NCBI GenBank assembly: GCA_947427985.1
Contig: CANEKB010000065.1
Location: 1 to 6,177, forward strand
Direction of reading: 5' to 3'
From: an uncultured Candidatus Saccharibacteria bacterium
GTDB lineage: Bacteria; Patescibacteriota; Saccharimonadia; Saccharimonadales; Saccharimonadaceae
Length of the DNA stretch: 6,177 nt
Under the pieces are notes generated by a model, which was not told the origin of the DNA, made no database searches, and was given only the letters and a program-made list of their open reading frames with translations. This document shows positions 4,982-6,177 of the stretch, one piece after another (the stretch's first letter is position 1; the number at the start of each line of letters is the position of its first letter). The position numbers and the translations under genes were made by a program.

Positions 4982-5206
4982 GTTTATGATCCGGGTACTA
5001 ATCTACGTCTTGTAGGTTGGGAGGGTAACCCTAGGTCAAAAAGCGCTTCGACCCCAGGTCTAGCATTTTATCTATACTTTACTGACGGCATACTTATAAA
5101 CGGTCATGAAGCCAGATTCCGTTACTGGGGCATGTCCCTCCGTTGTCTAGCCATAGAGAGTAATCAAGGGAGGTTGAAGAAAGGTGGTCATTCGTTGCTA
5201 AAATAA
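4967..5206 (+). pseudogene. Cassette E: FISUMP-like tail with lost stop
   Basis: The 64 residues from FVRSG (4967-4981) to FRYWGMSLRCLAIE are the best match to the family ending (RYxGxSxRC); LAFYLYFTDG is the AYxLxF strand. The shared stop is gone: where the other copies read ATAGAGTAATC, E reads ATAGAGAGTAATC. The extra AG shifts the frame and adds 15 residues (SNQGRLKKGGHSLLK) before TAA 5204-5206. No start codon with a ribosome site precedes FVRSG. The cassette ends just before the promoter of the secreted-protein gene and reads in the same direction, but it is upstream of that promoter. Confidence 0.75.
5135..5180 (+). repeat. Conserved 3' block of cassette E
   Basis: This is the same block, with a two-base AG expansion after GAG (5156-5161) and then TAATCAAGGGAGGTTGAAG. 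With 4739-4779 it forms the terminal inverted repeats of the D/E pair. Confidence 0.85.
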
Positions 5207-5209
5207 AAG

Positions 5210-5238
5210 TTGACATGAGCGAAACGAAGCGATAGAAT
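5210..5238 (+). promoter_or_regulatory. Promoter of the secreted-protein gene
   Basis: TTGACA (5210-5215), 17 bp, then TAGAAT (5233-5238): eleven of twelve hexamer positions match the consensus. The predicted start near 5245 gives a leader of about 33 nt, with a weak AAGG ribosome site (5268-5271) before the ATG at 5278. Confidence 0.85.
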
Positions 5239-5277
5239 AAGAGTAAGGTTTAAAAAATAAAAACAAAAAGGTCATGT

Positions 5278-6177
5278 ATGAAGAATTTTAAGGAACACAA
5301 GGGACAAATTTTGGCGGCGTTGGCTTTGGGCTTAGCGCTAGGTTTGGCAATGCCGGGCGCGGCTTTTGCTACGGATGCTATGCCAGAGGAGGCTGGTGAG
5401 CCGGTAGCGTTGAACATTGAAGCGGCGGAAGATGGTACAGATGCGCCGGCTGGGGAAACTGACGGCGGCGCAACGGAGCTTTCGGAGGGGGGATCGACGG
5501 GCGCTGGAGCGAATGAAGGTGAGGAGGCAATCTCTCAAGATGTGGCAGAAAATTTGGTTGAGTTGAACAACCGAATTAAAACGCGGGAGAGTTTTGCAGA
5601 TTATCGCAAAGCGGTCGCGATGGTGAAGAATGCATCGGTTCTTGAAGGCATGAATATGAAGATTGAAGACTTAGCTGCGATTGATCCGGACTTTAAGTGG
5701 GACGAACTTTCACAGGCTGATAAAGAGGCTTTTCAGGGAAAAACTTTGTTAGAGTTGGTCGAAGCAGTAAAAGCTGATCCGGATTATACTGATAATGCCA
5801 TGATGCAAGAGCTGGTGGCGAAGATTGACGAGGGAATTGAAGATTTGGCGAGCAATCTACGAGCGCAATTAAAAGAGCTTTTCCCAGAAATGTCGGGAAT
5901 TGATGATATGTCGATGGCGCAACTAGTGGGTGCAGCGAAGACTTATCCGGGCTTTGAGAAATATCAGAAACTGGCAGCAGCAATGACGACGCTCGATGAT
6001 GTAAGTAGCAAGTTGGCGGATGGTGTTGCTTTAACTGAAGCCATGGTGAAAACAGCCTATAGAGATAATGAAGGCGAGATGATGAAGGGGTACAACGCGA
6101 TTGCTTTGGCGGCGCTGGCGATTGATGGTACTGTAATGGAAGGTTTGATGTCATATGAGCTTCCAGAAACAAGCGTG
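5278..6177 (+). CDS. Secreted acidic helix-rich protein, 3' end outside the window
   Basis: 300 codons are visible and the frame is open at the edge. Residues 1-31 are a classical Sec signal peptide (MKNFKEHK, hydrophobic Ala/Leu/Gly core, cleavage after AFA at 31). Residues 32-85 are an acidic Glu/Gly/Ala/Thr linker without cysteines. From about 86 the sequence is predominantly helical and Met-rich. A motif LVxAxKxxPxY/F recurs at residues 160-170 and 216-226, suggesting a repeated helical unit of about 56 residues. I recognise no enzyme motif. The ATG at 5274 is rejected because its frame stops after five codons. The C-terminus is unseen, so cell-wall anchoring or a terminal FISUMP domain cannot be judged. 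A strong promoter and signal peptide suggest an abundant exported protein. Confidence 0.9.
   Translation, partial: MKNFKEHKGQILAALALGLALGLAMPGAAFATDAMPEEAGEPVALNIEAAEDGTDAPAGETDGGATELSEGGSTGAGANEGEEAISQDVAENLVELNNRIKTRESFADYRKAVAMVKNASVLEGMNMKIEDLAAIDPDFKWDELSQADKEAFQGKTLLELVEAVKADPDYTDNAMMQELVAKIDEGIEDLASNLRAQLKELFPEMSGIDDMSMAQLVGAAKTYPGFEKYQKLAAAMTTLDDVSSKLADGVALTEAMVKTAYRDNEGEMMKGYNAIALAALAIDGTVMEGLMSYELPETSV

Noticed and set aside
136..5180. Integron attC sites at the cassette edges
   Set aside because: The 3' block has GTTGTCT rather than the GTTRRRY core and lacks paired L and R boxes. The head-to-head cassettes and scattered locations do not fit an integron array.
136..5206. Diversity-generating retroelement as the direct source of the tails
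   Set aside because: No reverse transcriptase or template repeat is in the window, and the interiors differ throughout rather than at adenine-derived positions. It cannot be excluded for the genome, but nothing here supports it.

Overview
Organism: the window reads with the standard code (no gene needs TGA as a sense codon). It carries a full-length DnaG whose zinc-ribbon ligands are all replaced, small secreted or membrane-anchored proteins without clear relatives, and C-terminal pieces of FISUMP-type (Fib_succ_major) surface proteins ending in RCLAIE. As I remember these families, that mix fits the candidate phyla radiation, most likely Saccharibacteria (TM7). This is recognition and inference, not a database result. 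Layout, left to right: 1-135 holds no gene. 136-621 is a head-to-head pair of promoterless cassettes (A on minus, B on plus), each encoding only the last 67-68 residues of a FISUMP-like domain. 626-1243 (minus) is a 205-residue protein with one membrane anchor and an apparently leaderless promoter. 1296-1407 is a long imperfect hairpin element. 1459-1662 (minus) is a single cassette, C. 1711-1738 is a strong intrinsic terminator for the next gene. 1798-2811 (minus) is a 337-residue secreted or anchored protein with a consensus promoter, a structured leader and a strong Shine-Dalgarno. 2971-4584 (plus) is dnaG, also apparently leaderless. 4608-4695 is a second hairpin element with its own promoter-like sequence. 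4739-5180 is a second head-to-head cassette pair (D minus, E plus). 5210-5238 is a near-consensus promoter, followed at 5278 by a secreted acidic, helix-rich protein that runs off the right edge. How it fits together: only dnaG is a recognisable housekeeping gene (replication priming). The striking content is five dispersed copies of a tail cassette. All five share the same 14 bp at the 5' edge (encoding FVRSG) and about 40 bp at the 3' edge (encoding RCLAIE, the stop codon and sequence beyond it), while the 64-68-codon interiors share almost nothing. They lack ribosome sites and promoters of their own, lie between genes, and one lies behind a terminator. This is the layout expected of a silent-cassette reservoir that could swap variable C-termini into an expressed surface protein elsewhere in the genome, comparable in logic to vls, pilS or shufflon systems. 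No recombinase, reverse transcriptase or complete recipient gene is in the window, so the mechanism is open. The two hairpin elements share a GC-rich core but have unrelated, internally complementary arms, and each lies 35-45 bp from the 3' edge of a cassette.
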